Shown piece by piece: positions 13,149 to 13,991 of a DNA stretch of 13,991 nt (positions within the stretch are counted from its first letter, which is position 1; the number at the start of each line of letters is the position of its first letter). A program made the translations under genes and the position numbers. The notes under the pieces are model-generated. The model did no database searches. It was not told the DNA's origin and worked only from the letters and a program-made list of their open reading frames with translations. Source of the stretch: Flavobacterium sp. (lineage in GTDB: Bacteria > Bacteroidota > Bacteroidia > Flavobacteriales > Flavobacteriaceae). The DNA lies in contig SEBM01000039.1 of assembly GCA_004296145.1 (NCBI GenBank), positions 1 through 13,991 on the forward strand, in the 5' to 3' direction.

Positions 13149-13991
13149 TTAAAAGTGATTCCAGAAATCAAAATAATTGAACCACTGCAAAGGATATTTA
13201 TGTATGATGTTTTCTACACTTTGGGTGTATTCTTTGAGTAATGCTTTTTCATCACGATGTTTTACCGTTGCTTCTCTGGCATACAAATGATAGTGCAAAT
13301 TTGGTTCTTTCATAACATAAACAAAAACAACCGGAACTTTCAATCTTGATGCGATTAAAAACGGTCCGGCAGGAAAGTTGGCCTCTTCATTCAGGATTTT
13401 TTCAGAAAGTGATTTGGTTCCTTCAAAATAACGATCGCCGGTAAAACAAACCAATTCGTTATTTGCCAAAGCAGCGTTGATCTCAAAAATATGAGACAAA
13501 TCGTCTTTGATTATGATAAATTTTACTGTAGGTTTCTGGGTAATTGTTTCGAGATATTTTTTGATATCTGAATGTTCTAAATCTGTAGTCACAAGATTGA
13601 TTTGAAAATCAAGATCGATATCACCAAGAAAATGTTCGGCGATTTCAAAATTCCCAACATGTGCACTGATTAAAACACCGCCTTTTTTTTCGGCAAGAAG
13701 GTTTTTAAGGATTTCTATTCCGTCAAATTCATAAGTGAATCTGTTTCGCATTCCTGCGGAGATAGAAATTTTATCTATAATGGTTTGCCCAAAAGTATAA
13801 TAACTTCTGAAAACCATTTTTTTGGCTTTGAAATAAGAATATCCGAGTCTTTCTTTAAAATAATAGAAAATAACCCGATTGCTTTTTTTTAGGAATAAAA
13901 AATAATAGGAAGCAACAAAATAAAGTAAAACATAAGCTGATTTAATACCCGCTTTTTTTATCAAAAAAACAAATATTCTATAGCCTAAAAC
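13149..13991 (-). CDS. LpxL/HtrB-like lipid acyltransferase, N-terminus cut by window edge
   Basis: The protein belongs to the lipid A late acyltransferase superfamily. The catalytic H(X4)E motif is HVGNFE, within GGVLISAHVGNFEIAE; downstream are TGDRYFEGT and PAGPFLIASRLKVPVVFVY, both in the usual order. A possible TTG start at 13964 exists, but the frame stays open upstream to the window edge as VLGYRIFVF before it, a segment that fits the family's N-terminal helix, so the true start is very likely outside. Only a dozen or so codons are probably missing. A hydrophobic stretch early in the protein (AYVLLYFVASYYFLFL) is a membrane anchor. In aryl polyene and flexirubin clusters such acyltransferases are thought to attach acyl chains to the pigment or a lipid carrier; lipid A acylation is an alternative. 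The stop is followed by a long T-rich stretch. Confidence 0.92.
   Translation of the reverse strand, partial: VLGYRIFVFLIKKAGIKSAYVLLYFVASYYFLFLKKSNRVIFYYFKERLGYSYFKAKKMVFRSYYTFGQTIIDKISISAGMRNRFTYEFDGIEILKNLLAEKKGGVLISAHVGNFEIAEHFLGDIDLDFQINLVTTDLEHSDIKKYLETITQKPTVKFIIIKDDLSHIFEINAALANNELVCFTGDRYFEGTKSLSEKILNEEANFPAGPFLIASRLKVPVVFVYVMKEPNLHYHLYAREATVKHRDEKALLKEYTQSVENIIHKYPLQWFNYFDFWNHF

Overview
The window looks like chromosomal DNA of a Flavobacterium-type member of the Bacteroidota. The evidence is low G+C with A/T-rich gaps, genes packed with start/stop overlaps, a TAnnTTTG-type promoter candidate, several families of dispersed A/T-rich palindromes, and above all a set of genes typical of a flexirubin-type pigment cluster (an aryl polyene carboxylic acid esterified to a dialkylresorcinol). 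This rests on recognising protein families by eye; no database was searched.

All 17 genes I support lie on the minus strand, so transcription runs from high to low coordinates. At the high end is a truncated LpxL/HtrB-like acyltransferase (13149-13991). A 271-nt gap follows, holding a nested inverted repeat and a candidate promoter. Then comes a compact block: darA (flavodoxin-like aromatase), darB (FabH-like ketosynthase), two FabZ/ApeP-like hotdog dehydratase proteins, a small HTH-like protein, a BtrH-like acyltransferase, an ABC transporter pair and a hotdog thioesterase (6047-12877). A 104-nt gap with a perfect 30-bp inverted repeat separates this from a complete FabF-like ketosynthase (4800-5942). 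Next are a lipoprotein and a small membrane protein that do not look like pigment enzymes (3633-4773), a half-length ketosynthase-like protein lacking the nucleophile, an acyl carrier protein, a complete FabF-like ketosynthase, a chain-length-factor-like ketosynthase lacking all three catalytic residues, and the N-terminal part of a polysaccharide deacetylase-family protein running off the low end.

A plausible division of labour is as follows. The ACP, the two active ketosynthases, the inactive KS/CLF partners and the dehydratase pair extend and dehydrate an aryl polyene. DarB and DarA make the dialkylresorcinol. The BtrH-like protein and/or the LpxL-like acyltransferase joins or modifies the acyl parts. 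The ABC transporter and lipid-type enzymes handle export or envelope placement. A ketoreductase, an aromatic ammonia-lyase and an MMPL-type exporter, usual in such clusters, are not in the window and may lie outside it.

The cluster type is known. The less familiar points are three apparently non-catalytic enzyme homologues (a CLF, a half-KS and a dehydratase without its His), the BtrH-like acyltransferase and its coupled HTH-like protein, the two-gene lipoprotein/membrane insertion, and the palindromes in three intergenic gaps.
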